Source: DUPQ01 sp964563155 (lineage in GTDB: Bacteria > Bacillota > Clostridia > DUPQ01). Taken from it: a DNA stretch of 39,982 nt. Position 1 is the stretch's first letter. Every line of letters starts with the position of its first letter. The translations under genes were made by a program, and so were the position numbers. Below, one piece after another: positions 25,338 through 33,812 of this stretch. The stretch spans positions 1 through 39,982 of the forward strand of contig CAZLVL010000019.1 of assembly GCA_964563155.1 (NCBI GenBank). The letters are read 5' to 3'. The notes beneath the pieces are model-generated. The model made no database searches, was not told the origin of the DNA, and was given only the letters and a program-made list of their open reading frames with translations.

Positions 25338-26288
25338 CTAATAGGCTAAGAATTCTTTGGGATTCTCTATAAAAATCCTTTGAATAACTTCATCGGATAT
25401 CCCGTAATCCTTCATTAAACTAGGCAAATGTTTTGGTACAAACTCTAGACCTGGCTCTCCACCATAGGCCTGTAAGTAGGATGCACGACCCCAATCTCCA
25501 CCAATCATTATCCTGTTTTCATAGCCTTGTTCACTTAAGGCTTTAACAAGATTCATAGTGTCAGATAAAGGATGATACTTAACCCGTGCAACACAGTCAT
25601 ATTGCACATAAACACCTGTCTTTAAAACTTGTTGATGATAGACTAAATCTGCATTTCTATCCAAATGTCCAATACAAATTTTGCTGGGCTCAACCCCTTG
25701 AGAAATAAATAGATTTGCTTGTTCAACTCCCATTGTACCAACATGTGTGTGGGTCTTAATGGGTATATCTGTTTTTAGATTAACTCTAGCAACAGTTTTC
25801 ATTAGCTTTTCTTCTAAGGGTGTTATTTGGTAGTAACTACTACCTGCTTTAACTAGACCTGGAAGAACATCAGAATGTTTTGTAAAAGGTCCACAAAAGT
25901 CATTTACTTCAATTCCCTTTTCCACCTCTGATGTAACAATTTCAACCAATTGATCTAGGCTATACTTGTTCACAAAGTGGGCCTTGTCATAGAGTTTTCC
26001 ACGATGAAAGCCTGTAACAGCAATAACATGAACATCTGAATCTTTTGCAATCTCTTTTAGCTCTTCTATGCCTCTACCCAAGCCAATAGGTTGCATATCT
26101 ACAAGAGCCTTCCCTCCTGCTTTAGCATATCTTTGTAACTCTTGACGGGATTTCTCTATATCATCAATGGCAAAGTCTTTATCTTCTAAAACTTCCATCC
26201 CGCCCTTTTTCCATAGATGATTATGAATATCAGTAAAACCTAGTTCATCAGGATTAATTTGTCCATAAACTGTTTTTATTGTTTTCAT
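25338..26288 (-). CDS. Phosphotriesterase-family (PTE-like) metal-dependent hydrolase, probable sugar-phosphate lactonase
   Basis: A 316-residue amidohydrolase-fold protein. The metal site is visible as His22 and His24 in TDIHNHLW, the histidines in KTHTHVGT and CIGHLDRN, and Asp in IGGDWGRAS; a Lys in the FTKHSD region may be the carbamylated bridge. Related PTE-family proteins of Mycoplasma hydrolyse pentono-1,4-lactone-5-phosphates and lie with ascorbate-type PTS genes, so a lactonase role is a good hypothesis. It lies 22 bp after EIIC. The substrate is unknown. An aaggag site precedes the ATG. Confidence 0.8.
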   Translation of the reverse strand: MKTIKTVYGQINPDELGFTDIHNHLWKKGGMEVLEDKDFAIDDIEKSRQELQRYAKAGGKALVDMQPIGLGRGIEELKEIAKDSDVHVIAVTGFHRGKLYDKAHFVNKYSLDQLVEIVTSEVEKGIEVNDFCGPFTKHSDVLPGLVKAGSSYYQITPLEEKLMKTVARVNLKTDIPIKTHTHVGTMGVEQANLFISQGVEPSKICIGHLDRNADLVYHQQVLKTGVYVQYDCVARVKYHPLSDTMNLVKALSEQGYENRIMIGGDWGRASYLQAYGGEPGLEFVPKHLPSLMKDYGISDEVIQRIFIENPKEFLAY

Positions 26289-26310
26289 AAAGTTTTTAAC
26301 TCCTTATCTT

Positions 26311-27612
26311 TTATGCAACACCGGGTCTACCGAAAATTAATCTTAAGATTCCTACAATTCCTAACCATAAAGTACTCCAATCAGAATGACCTGGTACATA
26401 TCCGAAATTGAGAAGTGCTGCTAATCCTGCGCTACCGCAGATTACTACTATACCTAAAATAAATGTTGTTACCATTGTGCCTTTCCAACCCCCTGTTGAA
26501 TTGGCAAAAACTCCTAGTGTACAACCACCAAAGAATAGTGGAATAACGCTTGGAATGGCTATAACGCTTGCTCCAAAGGCTGCCAAAATTCCTACGCCTA
26601 CAAATTGTCCTACCACTGTGCAAAGAAAACCTAACATTGCTGCGGTTGGTGCATAGGACCAGAAAATGGGGCTATCAACAGCTGCGATTGCGCCTGGTAC
26701 CAATTTGTCTGAAAATCCTTTAAATGATGGTATAAGTTCGTTTAAGAACATACGAACACCTGCAAGTAGTACATAAACACCTACAGCCATGGTAAATCCT
26801 TGATTTATACCATACATAATATAGTTCATGCTACCAGCCTTTTGTGCTACTATTTCTGGACCACTAATAATAACTATAGCTAGGTAAATAACCCCCATTA
26901 TAATACTATATGAAACTATTGAATCTTTGAAAATTGATAACCAGTTTGGTAATTTAAGATTTTCTGCACTATCTTCTTTCTTACCGAAAAGCTTTGAAAG
27001 TTGAGTTGCAATAATTCCCGATACACATAGGTTATGTCCAAGTGTAAGAGGAGTGTCTCCAAGTAATGGATTTAAGAACTTCCTTAATAAGTAAGGGAAT
27101 AACCACCAATAAACTGCACAAGCTAATGAAGCTGTTGCAAATAGGGCTACACCTTGTAAGTTGGTCATTCTGAATATGAAGAAAGTAATAAATGCACTAT
27201 CACAATACGCAACATGACCGGTCAAGAAGATTGTCTTAATTGGTGTAATTCTAGCAAGAATTAAGTTAATAACCCATGCTGTAATCATAACCATTGCCAC
27301 ATTCCCCATGTTAATAACATTCAGCTCATCGATATATGCATATACTGCTGTCCACATATCTGTGCTGACCCCTTGAATGCCCATTCGTTGGGTGAATATT
27401 TGGATAATATTCTCAGATGCTGTTTTTAATTGTCCTGCACCAACACCCAAAATCATCATACCAACGATTGTTTTAATAACTGACACTAAAGTACTCTTTG
27501 CATCTTTTTTCTGGAAAATACAACCAATTAACACTACTATTCCCATGAAATATGCTGGTGTTTGGAATATTTGTCCCACAAAAAAGTCTAGAATTCCTTT
27601 TAATACTGCCAT
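26311..27612 (-). CDS. PTS EIIC permease, ascorbate/galactitol-like (SgaT/UlaA family)
   Basis: A 433-residue membrane permease with about 10-11 TM helices. LKGILDFFVGQIFQTPAYFMGIVV at the N-terminus and GVGAGQLKTASE, then the conserved ITPIKTIFLTGH loop, are typical of the UlaA family, which imports L-ascorbate or related sugar acids as phosphates. It is 14 bp after EIIB. The taggagg site supports the ATG. Together with the aldolase and PTE-like hydrolase, the substrate is more likely a sugar acid or lactone than a plain hexose; this is inference. Confidence 0.87.
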   Translation of the reverse strand: MAVLKGILDFFVGQIFQTPAYFMGIVVLIGCIFQKKDAKSTLVSVIKTIVGMMILGVGAGQLKTASENIIQIFTQRMGIQGVSTDMWTAVYAYIDELNVINMGNVAMVMITAWVINLILARITPIKTIFLTGHVAYCDSAFITFFIFRMTNLQGVALFATASLACAVYWWLFPYLLRKFLNPLLGDTPLTLGHNLCVSGIIATQLSKLFGKKEDSAENLKLPNWLSIFKDSIVSYSIIMGVIYLAIVIISGPEIVAQKAGSMNYIMYGINQGFTMAVGVYVLLAGVRMFLNELIPSFKGFSDKLVPGAIAAVDSPIFWSYAPTAAMLGFLCTVVGQFVGVGILAAFGASVIAIPSVIPLFFGGCTLGVFANSTGGWKGTMVTTFILGIVVICGSAGLAALLNFGYVPGHSDWSTLWLGIVGILRLIFGRPGVA

Positions 27613-27626
27613 TTTCCCCTATCCTC

Positions 27627-27923
27627 CTATTTAATTAAATTTTCCTTTGCTAAAACCTCTAAACCATCCAAATCAAAATAATTTATGACTGGAATTACTA
27701 TTGCATTCGTTCCGTCTACGGAAGATTGCACTTCTTGTGATAATGCAGCACTTGTAAACACTGCATCTAACTCACTTGCCATCCCTTTGATGCTTGATAT
27801 ATCGAAGACTTCAACCTCAGCATTAACCCCCATACGTTTAAAAACTGAATCTAAATTCATCTTTAACATTAAGCTGCTACCTGCTCCAAAAGTACAACAA
27901 ACTCCAATTTTATACTCTGCCAT
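27627..27923 (-). CDS. PTS EIIB component, ascorbate-type
   Basis: A 98-residue cytoplasmic EIIB with the phosphoryl-cysteine P-loop IGVCCTFGAGSSLM (Cys9/Cys10). The ATG at 27923 is chosen because it follows aaggagg and gives the usual MxxYKIGVCC start; the upstream extension overlaps the aldolase gene. It overlaps the last 14 bp of the aldolase gene, so the two are translationally coupled. It receives phosphate from an EIIA and passes it to the sugar bound by EIIC, but no separate EIIA gene is present in this operon. Confidence 0.88.
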   Translation of the reverse strand: MAEYKIGVCCTFGAGSSLMLKMNLDSVFKRMGVNAEVEVFDISSIKGMASELDAVFTSAALSQEVQSSVDGTNAIVIPVINYFDLDGLEVLAKENLIK

Positions 27924-28530
27924 ATTCGTCCTCCTTTCCCAGAGATATTTCTCTAACATCGCCAATCATCAGAGCATGCACATAGCTTTCACTCAATGAC
28001 TCTATGAATTCGCTAGTTTCATAACAGTCTATTAGTGTATCCCCTACACACACTAAACCATGATTTTGCAAAAGAACCGCTTTGCGATCCTGAAGATGCT
28101 TAATAATTAAGTCATTACATTTATCTGTATTAGGTAATGCAAATGGTGCTATATCTATAGGTCCTCCACAATGGAATTTCATTCCGTATGTTATAAAGGG
28201 AAGACCTTTATTTGCTAAGCACAAGGCAGTAGCATATTTTGAGTGGGTATGAATTATAGCTAAGACATCCTTTCTTTCATTGTAGATTTTAAGATGAAAG
28301 TAGCTATCTCTTGAAATGGGAGCGTTGCTTCTTACAAAGCTACCATCAGTTTTCATTATGTTTATAGATTCTTCATCAAGAGAATCATATGGGATTTTAC
28401 TGGGGCTTATCAAAAAAGTATCTTCTGATATGCGATAGGAAATACTCCCCTTATTTACCCCATCTGAAACTAGTTTGTCTTCTTTTAGCTTTTTTGCTAT
28501 TTCTAAAAGTTCATTGATTTTTTCTCTCAT
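27910..28530 (-). CDS. Class II aldolase/epimerase (AraD/FucA family)
   Basis: A 206-residue zinc-dependent class II aldolase or 4-epimerase. Metal ligands are His94 and His96 in IIHTHSKYAT and His157 in LLQNHGLV. The N-terminal KGSISYRISEDTFLISPSKIPYDSL matches the phosphate-binding end of the family. Members cleave L-fuculose-1-P or rhamnulose-1-P, or epimerise L-ribulose-5-P; which one applies cannot be told by eye. In ascorbate-type operons the homologue (UlaF) is the epimerase, which fits the EIIB/EIIC neighbours. Its ATG overlaps the TGA of the regulator gene (ATGA), so the two are coupled. Confidence 0.87.
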   Translation of the reverse strand: MREKINELLEIAKKLKEDKLVSDGVNKGSISYRISEDTFLISPSKIPYDSLDEESINIMKTDGSFVRSNAPISRDSYFHLKIYNERKDVLAIIHTHSKYATALCLANKGLPFITYGMKFHCGGPIDIAPFALPNTDKCNDLIIKHLQDRKAVLLQNHGLVCVGDTLIDCYETSEFIESLSESYVHALMIGDVREISLGKEDEYGRV

Positions 28531-30626
28531 CTGCTATCTCCTCCAACCTGCATAATGTAGTCATAAAGCTCATCAACTGAAGTTACATTCCTCATGAAGG
28601 CAATGCTTTCCTCATTTGTTAGTAAGCTAGACAAATCACGTAAGGCACCTAAGTGTGATTTGTTGTCTATAGAGGACAAACCAAACAATAGGTCGACAGG
28701 ATCATTTTCTTCATGACCAAAAACAACAGGTTCTGCCAACCTTAAAATACTTATACCCACCTTGTGTGAGTACTCTCCACTTCTTGAGTGAGGTAAGGCA
28801 ATCCCCTTTGATATGACTATGTAAGATCCCATGGACTTAACAGTGTTGACCATGCTTTCAATATATTCTTGTTCAATGCAATTTCCCTTAAGTAATAATT
28901 CGCCTGCTTTTCTGACCGAGTCCTCCCAGTCCATAGCATGATAGTCTATTTCTATCATGGCTTTATTGATTACATCTTTTAGCATTAGTTCTTTTTCCTT
29001 TCGCGTTTTTAAATTAAAAGATATTGAGTATTTTTCAGAAATACTTTTCAAGAGATTCTCCTGGTCCCGTATGTCACAGTGATCTCCAATAATCTCAAGA
29101 AAGTCTTGTACATCAATTACATGTTTTCTACTTTGTGGTCTAAAATATTTTTCCAGTTTTTTCTGGTCATTTTCATTAATAAAGGGATTAACCTTAATTG
29201 TTAATTTATCTGTATTTTGCAAATTTAAGGTGGTAACAATATAATTCACATTGTAGTTTCTTAGGGCATTTTCCAACTCATAAAGGGCTATGGTGTCCAC
29301 CACATTTACATCAAACAAGGTGGTTAAACGAGTAGCTAATAGATTGGAAGTACCTATGCCTGATTCACATACAATTAGCACATTGGGAACACTTTCGCTT
29401 CTATTTCTTTGCTTTTCTATCATTGCAATTATATGGATTGTTAAGTAGCCAATTTCATTTTCTGTCAAAACTGTATCTGTCATATCCTCTATGTCTGAGA
29501 CACTTTTTGCTACAGCATCATAGACATGTTGATATTTTGTATGTATTTCATCTATTAAGGGATTTTTTTGATGGATATTGTATTTCATCCTGTAAATTGC
29601 AGGTTGCATATGATAAACCAAATCATGGTACAAGGCTGTATCGTGGGATAAGTCTAGTTCCAATAAGTCTGATACCTTTTGTATAAAGCCACAAACTGCA
29701 ATTTGTATTTCAGCATAATTATCATTAATACTGAGACATTTAGTATTTACAACATCCGAGCAAAAGAGCCTAAAGGTTAAATATACAATCTCAGTTATTG
29801 GAATATTTATGCTTAAGCTCATTGAAATTGTCTTCATAAGATGATTCATTGCTCTAAATTCTTCAGTACAACATATGCTTTCCATCTGGACTGAAGAGAC
29901 TAGAACAAACTTGTTTCTTTTTATCCGCTCTATAGCTAGTTCAATACAGGAAATAATCATTAAAAAGGAATTTCCAGAAAAATATTTTTTCAAAGATACT
30001 GCCAGTCCCTGTACTAGTTCAAAAATTAATTTTGTTTCTTCCAAGGTCTTTCTTTCTTCGTAATAATTGCAGATGCTAGCCCTGTGATATTTTTTTACAT
30101 CTGCTAGGCTTTCAGCATCACTATTTTTCAAAAAGGTTTTTACTGCATACTCACGAATTGCTATTTCATCACCTTCGAGTATTATTCCATAACGGGAATT
30201 TGAATTAAGATAAACAGGTATTCCTGTTAAACTCTCTCTTATCTTTTTTAAGTCATTTAGTATTGTATTTCTGCTAACATTTAGATTTTCAGATATTTCA
30301 GATATGGTTGTGTACTCAGTGTTGAATAGGAAATAAAAATAAAGGAGGTCTGCTCTTTCTTCTGGTAATAGTAACTGGCTATCTCTTTTAAGAATAAGAC
30401 TTTCAATTTTATTCTTCTCCTTGTTGCTATACTGAAATACCATCCCCTTTTTGTATTGATTTAAAATCGGTGGAAGGTCATTTTTCAAAAACTCGTAATT
30501 TATGTTTTTCATATCATTTTGAATGGTTCTTACACTGACATTAAAACGCTGAGCCAACTCATTCAAGGTAACTGGCAAATTACTGGTTTTGAGAATTTTT
30601 AAAATATTTATCTGTCTACTGTTCAT
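28527..30626 (-). CDS. BglG/MtlR-type PRD transcriptional regulator with EIIB-like and EIIA-like domains
   Basis: A 699-residue regulator. Order: HTH (about 1-60, LNELAQRFNVSVRTIQND), a second winged-helix (about 90-150), PRD1 and PRD2 (about 180-410), an EIIB-like domain (about 415-500) with NVLIVCESGIGTSNLL, and a C-terminal EIIA-like domain (about 545-695) with ALPHSRSG, whose His is the phosphorylation site. Proteins of this kind activate their operon according to PTS phosphorylation state. It is the first gene of the operon and overlaps the aldolase by ATGA. Its EIIA domain is the only one in the locus and could also donate phosphate to EIIB. The start has agggggg upstream. Confidence 0.9.
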   Translation of the reverse strand: MNSRQINILKILKTSNLPVTLNELAQRFNVSVRTIQNDMKNINYEFLKNDLPPILNQYKKGMVFQYSNKEKNKIESLILKRDSQLLLPEERADLLYFYFLFNTEYTTISEISENLNVSRNTILNDLKKIRESLTGIPVYLNSNSRYGIILEGDEIAIREYAVKTFLKNSDAESLADVKKYHRASICNYYEERKTLEETKLIFELVQGLAVSLKKYFSGNSFLMIISCIELAIERIKRNKFVLVSSVQMESICCTEEFRAMNHLMKTISMSLSINIPITEIVYLTFRLFCSDVVNTKCLSINDNYAEIQIAVCGFIQKVSDLLELDLSHDTALYHDLVYHMQPAIYRMKYNIHQKNPLIDEIHTKYQHVYDAVAKSVSDIEDMTDTVLTENEIGYLTIHIIAMIEKQRNRSESVPNVLIVCESGIGTSNLLATRLTTLFDVNVVDTIALYELENALRNYNVNYIVTTLNLQNTDKLTIKVNPFINENDQKKLEKYFRPQSRKHVIDVQDFLEIIGDHCDIRDQENLLKSISEKYSISFNLKTRKEKELMLKDVINKAMIEIDYHAMDWEDSVRKAGELLLKGNCIEQEYIESMVNTVKSMGSYIVISKGIALPHSRSGEYSHKVGISILRLAEPVVFGHEENDPVDLLFGLSSIDNKSHLGALRDLSSLLTNEESIAFMRNVTSVDELYDYIMQVGGDSR

Positions 30627-30915
30627 ATAAGAGATCCCCCCTAATTAAATCAGGATAGTGCATCTTTAAGCCAAGTATAGCAAACGCAAAACAGCCAGAG
30701 AAGAACAAATCCCTTCCACTAAAAGTGAAATCCTTTGTACTACTGCGCTAAATGTCCTTATTCAAAATTTCCGGCATTTTTCAATTTGAGCATTAAAAAT
30801 CTACCCCAACGATACCTGTAATTTTACACGAATTGGAGTAATTGCGCAAAGATTTTTACTGGTGTTTTGAAAATTTCACAATAACCCTATATAACATTAG
30901 TATGTATGAAGAAAT

Positions 30916-30967
30916 ACAGGTTGCAAATCCCTTGTATGCTTACCTGTAAAAGGGTCAGAACCGCTGA
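30916..30967. ncRNA. Pseudoknot-capable segment, unidentified
   Basis: ACAGGT (30916-30921) can pair with ACCTGT (30942-30947) while CCCTT (30929-30933) in the loop pairs with AAGGG (30950-30954), followed by a small TCAG/CTGA hairpin. Read on the plus strand this is an H-type pseudoknot, but no gene follows closely; on the minus strand it would be about 300 nt before the PTS regulator. No known riboswitch consensus is met. Confidence 0.25.
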
Positions 30968-31046
30968 TGGAATGAAAAAAGTATAAAGAACAGGTCCTAG
31001 GTGATTCACAGTCTAGTAAGGGAATTTATTAAGTTGTCTTACTACT

Positions 31047-31305
31047 TAATAAAAGTCTTCTGTAAACTTGTGTGTATATGAAATGTATTCCACAGTTATA
31101 TCAAAATACTTGCTAATAGAGTCTTTTCTAATAAATTTATTATTCTCAAAAACATTCCTTGAATTCCAGGTAGGATCTATCTTCTTACCGTCTTTGATAC
31201 AATCTTGCAAATCGGTTTTTATAATGCTCTTTATTCCAAACAGCCCTAAAACCCTTGATATAAGGGTTTTGGATGATTTATATGTAGTTAAGACATTAAG
31301 ATTTT
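31047..31305 (-). pseudogene. Gene remnant, C-terminal fragment of an unidentified protein
   Basis: An open minus-strand frame of about 85 codons has no ATG and no ribosome site but reads like protein, especially its end (KKIDPTWNSRNVFENNKF, then RKDSISKYFDI and TVEYISYTHKFTEDFY before TAA). The family was not recognised. It is probably the tail of a decayed gene, consistent with insertion and deletion activity at the island edge. The opposite-strand frame (31068-31307) is hydrophobic and looks like a shadow. Confidence 0.35.
31248..31270. repeat. Perfect 9-bp hairpin
   Basis: AAAACCCTT / AAGGGTTTT with a 5-nt loop lies inside the decayed frame. Four T are part of the stem and no further T-run follows, so termination is uncertain. 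Confidence 0.45.
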
Positions 31306-31492
31306 AATGGTTAATTAATAAATATCATTCCTATAACCTATGCTCTCTCCCCTCTCGTTTATATTTTTGAACACCCCTCTCCTATCCCTTTTTTAAATAA
31401 TTAAAAAGTATAGGCAAAATTAAAATGTTCTTTATAGCCTGTATTATACTTGATTCACCTAGGTTTAACCACCAGATTATAATAATTTTAAT

Positions 31493-31520
31493 TTGAAACA
31501 CTATGAAAATACAGTATACT
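31493..31520 (+). promoter_or_regulatory. Promoter of the 187-aa nuclease candidate
   Basis: TTGAAA at 31493-31498, a 16-bp spacer and TATACT at 31515-31520 form a good vegetative promoter. The predicted start is near 31527, about 35 bp before the ATG. Confidence 0.55.
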
Positions 31521-31561
31521 TATCTTGTAGCTTTATTTTTATTCTAACTGGAGGAAGTTAA

Positions 31562-32125
31562 ATGAGAGAAAACGAATGGACAAATAGTATCAAAGTAATG
31601 CTACAATCAGCTAATCTTGCTGATAATATTTATTTCGATACTTTAAATAAGGTTCCCTATGCACAGGAAATTCTATCCTATGATTTAGAATTTAAAAAAG
31701 GGAAAGAGCATACAATGGCTTTTGAAACTGATTTACTTATTTACGAGAAAGAAGAATCCATAAAGCCGCGTATCATCATTGAATCTAAAATTAATAATAT
31801 TTCGACTCATGATGCTATTACATATAGCTATAAGGCTCAGACCCATAAAAATGTAACCCCATATATCAGGTATGGAATTATGCTAGGAAACAGAAAGCAC
31901 TACCCTTTACCTGGTAGATTATTTAGGCATGGTACTAACTTTGATTTTATGATTAGTTTTAAAGATTTTGTTTTATCTAATACTGAGAAGTTGGCATTTA
32001 TAGAACTTGTTAAAAAAGAGATTTCTTATTCACAAAAGATTGAAGAAATGATTTATGAGAGTCGCAATAAAGACAGGAAACATTATTATATTTTACAAAA
32101 AGAGCTACGACTTGAAGAAATGTAG
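31562..32125 (+). CDS. Putative PD-(D/E)XK endonuclease, 187 aa
   Basis: No named family was recognised, but residues 54-78 carry the PD-(D/E)XK nuclease signature: FETDLLIYE with Asp57, then RIIIESK with Glu74 and Lys76, separated by a turn as in restriction enzymes. The C-terminal part is a charged helix (ISYSQKIEEMIYESRNKDRKHYY). A gaggaag site precedes the ATG and the gene has its own promoter. It lies just before the C5 methyltransferase on the same strand, the usual place for a restriction endonuclease. Its cleavage site cannot be predicted. It could instead be a solitary defence nuclease. Confidence 0.65.
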   Translation: MRENEWTNSIKVMLQSANLADNIYFDTLNKVPYAQEILSYDLEFKKGKEHTMAFETDLLIYEKEESIKPRIIIESKINNISTHDAITYSYKAQTHKNVTPYIRYGIMLGNRKHYPLPGRLFRHGTNFDFMISFKDFVLSNTEKLAFIELVKKEISYSQKIEEMIYESRNKDRKHYYILQKELRLEEM

Positions 32126-32230
32126 TTCCAAAAAATCGTATTTATAGTGGATAACAGAAAGTTGATTGATGACATCAAGACTGTATTAAATTTTTTCTTA
32201 AAACTAGTCATTAATCGGGATTTAATTTAC

Positions 32231-32259
32231 TTGAAAAAACAATGCCCTTATGTTATAAT
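32231..32259 (+). promoter_or_regulatory. Separate promoter of the methyltransferase (TTGAAA-17-TATAAT, extended -10)
   Basis: TTGAAA (32231-32236), 17 bp and TATAAT (32254-32259) preceded by TGT form a near-consensus promoter. The predicted start near 32266 is only about 19 nt before the ATG at 32285, confirming that start and showing that the methyltransferase can be made independently of the nuclease. Confidence 0.75.
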
Positions 32260-32284
32260 TATATTGTTGAATGGAGGGATTAGT

Positions 32285-33787
32285 ATGCATGGTGGAAACA
32301 GAAAAGGTGCTGGTAGAAAAAGCACTTCAAATAAAAAACAGCCTGTAACAATTTATTTAAATAGTCAAGAAAAAAAGTTTATTGAAGATGCACCATTGCC
32401 CGACTGTGCTAGTTTTTCTGAAAAATGTAGGAGGTTACTTGAAATGGGTATTGATAAATTAGAATCTAAATTTAGCCGAGATATAAATGAAATAACTTAT
32501 ATCGATTTATTCAGTGGGCTAGGCGGTATAAGAATAGGCTTTGAGCAAGCACTTAATGAAGTTGGATTAAAAGGGAAATGCGTGTTTTCATCTGATATAA
32601 AACCTTCTGCAATTAAATCGTATAAGGTTAACTTTGGAGAAAATCCAGAGTGTGATGTAACAAAAATAGAGCCTACCAAGCTACCTGACTTCGACTTTTT
32701 ATTAGCTGGTTTTCCCTGTCAAGCATTTTCGCAAGCAGGGCTGGGTCTAGGTTTCCAAGACACTAGGGGAACACTCTTTTTTGATATTGCTAAAATTTTA
32801 TTAGCAAAAAACCCAACTGGCTTTGTTTTAGAGAATGTAGAAGGTCTTGTACACCACGATAAAGGTAGAACTTTTAAAATCATTCAAAAAACACTTAAAG
32901 ATATGGGTTATTTTATACAATCCAAAGTTTTAAACGGAAAGGATTTTGGATTAGCCCAGTCGAGGAATAGAATCTATATTATTGGTCTTAAGAATATGGA
33001 AGTACAAGAATTGGCTGGATTTACTAAAATAACAGCTGTGCTCGGTGATATTATAGATGAATCTATCCCACCTATACAGACTGATTTTACTAAAAAGCTA
33101 CTATCACATTATAAAATAGAAGAAATCTACGGAAAAGCTATAAAGGATAAACGTGGTGGCAGCAATAACATCCACAGTTGGGATATTGGATTAAAAGGCG
33201 AGATAAATAAGGAACAGAAAGATCTACTAGAACTATTGTTAAGACAAAGAAGAAATAAGAAATGGGCAGATATAATAGGTATAAAGTGGATGGATGGTAT
33301 GCCATTAACGACAAATATGATATCTTCATTTTACCCCCATCCTGAACTGCAGACATTACTAGATGATTTGGTTTCTAAAGGATATCTTGCTTACGAACAC
33401 CCAAAACAGCTAGTAAATAATAGAAGAGTACCAGACACATCACTGGAAAAAGGATATAATATTATTACTGGTAAGCTTTCTTTTGAGTTTACTAAGATAC
33501 TTTGCCCAAATGACGTGACTCCTACAATAGTTGCAACAGATGTTCATAAACTAGCAGTACCCGTTAATAATGGAATTCGTGCTTTAACCGTAGATGAAGG
33601 GCTTAAATTATTTGGTTTCCCAGACAATTACCAGCTTGATTTTCTGAAAGAAAGTGAGGCCTTTGACCTGCTAGGGAATACGGTCTGTGTACCAGTTATA
33701 AAAGCAGTATCTGAAAAATTATTAAAATCATATCTAGAATCCAAAAATAATATAGAATGTGTGGCACAAGATAAAATGGCACTATAG
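32285..33787 (+). CDS. DNA cytosine-5 methyltransferase with basic N-terminal extension
   Basis: A 500-residue modification enzyme that methylates C5 of cytosine in a specific site. Motif I is YIDLFSGLGGIRIGFE, motif IV is AGFPCQAFSQAG with catalytic Cys145, motif VI is VLENVEG, motif VIII is AQSRNRIYIIG, and the end has LLGNTVCVPV. The target-recognition region (about 270-390) contains RGGSNNIHSWDIGLKG and KWADIIGIKWMDGMPLT. Residues 1-60 form an extra domain beginning MHGGNRKGAGRKSTSNKK, an AT-hook-like basic start followed by a helical segment, possibly for autoregulation or DNA binding. The ATG at 32285 is chosen over 32147 because of gaggg and the promoter just upstream. Confidence 0.93.
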   Translation: MHGGNRKGAGRKSTSNKKQPVTIYLNSQEKKFIEDAPLPDCASFSEKCRRLLEMGIDKLESKFSRDINEITYIDLFSGLGGIRIGFEQALNEVGLKGKCVFSSDIKPSAIKSYKVNFGENPECDVTKIEPTKLPDFDFLLAGFPCQAFSQAGLGLGFQDTRGTLFFDIAKILLAKNPTGFVLENVEGLVHHDKGRTFKIIQKTLKDMGYFIQSKVLNGKDFGLAQSRNRIYIIGLKNMEVQELAGFTKITAVLGDIIDESIPPIQTDFTKKLLSHYKIEEIYGKAIKDKRGGSNNIHSWDIGLKGEINKEQKDLLELLLRQRRNKKWADIIGIKWMDGMPLTTNMISSFYPHPELQTLLDDLVSKGYLAYEHPKQLVNNRRVPDTSLEKGYNIITGKLSFEFTKILCPNDVTPTIVATDVHKLAVPVNNGIRALTVDEGLKLFGFPDNYQLDFLKESEAFDLLGNTVCVPVIKAVSEKLLKSYLESKNNIECVAQDKMAL

Positions 33788-33812
33788 GTTATAATGCCAT
33801 TTTATTTATTTT
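33771..33812. terminator. Bidirectional terminator between methyltransferase and second nuclease
   Basis: A perfect 11-bp stem ATAAAATGGCA (33771-33781) / TGCCATTTTAT (33795-33805) with a 13-nt loop, which contains the methyltransferase stop, is followed by T-rich sequence on the plus strand and A-rich sequence on the other side. It suits two convergent genes. Confidence 0.8.

Larger units (their letters stand above)
30627..31492. other. Long intergenic region (about 0.9 kb) between the PTS operon and the restriction island
   Basis: No intact gene is seen. It holds the presumed promoter region of the PTS regulator, a pseudoknot-capable segment near 30916-30967, a minus-strand open stretch without a start codon (31047-31305), a perfect hairpin at 31248-31270 and AT-rich spacer. 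The change from the metabolic to the accessory gene content happens here, so this is the most likely left boundary of the island. Confidence 0.6.

Noticed and set aside
30900..31000. Resemblance of GAACCGCTGATGG to TPP, fluoride or T-box RNA motifs.
   Set aside because: The CTGAGA of TPP, the full GATG..CTCTAC frame of the fluoride switch and the TGGAACCGCG of T-boxes are absent, and no fitting gene follows.
31068..31307. Plus-strand 79-codon frame as a membrane protein.
   Set aside because: No ribosome site, hydrophobic composition as expected from the complement of an AT-rich coding strand, and the opposite frame reads more like protein.
32147..32284. Extending the methyltransferase to the upstream ATG.
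   Set aside because: The extension spans a near-perfect promoter, lacks a ribosome site, and adds no recognisable sequence; ATG 32285 has gaggg and a short leader.
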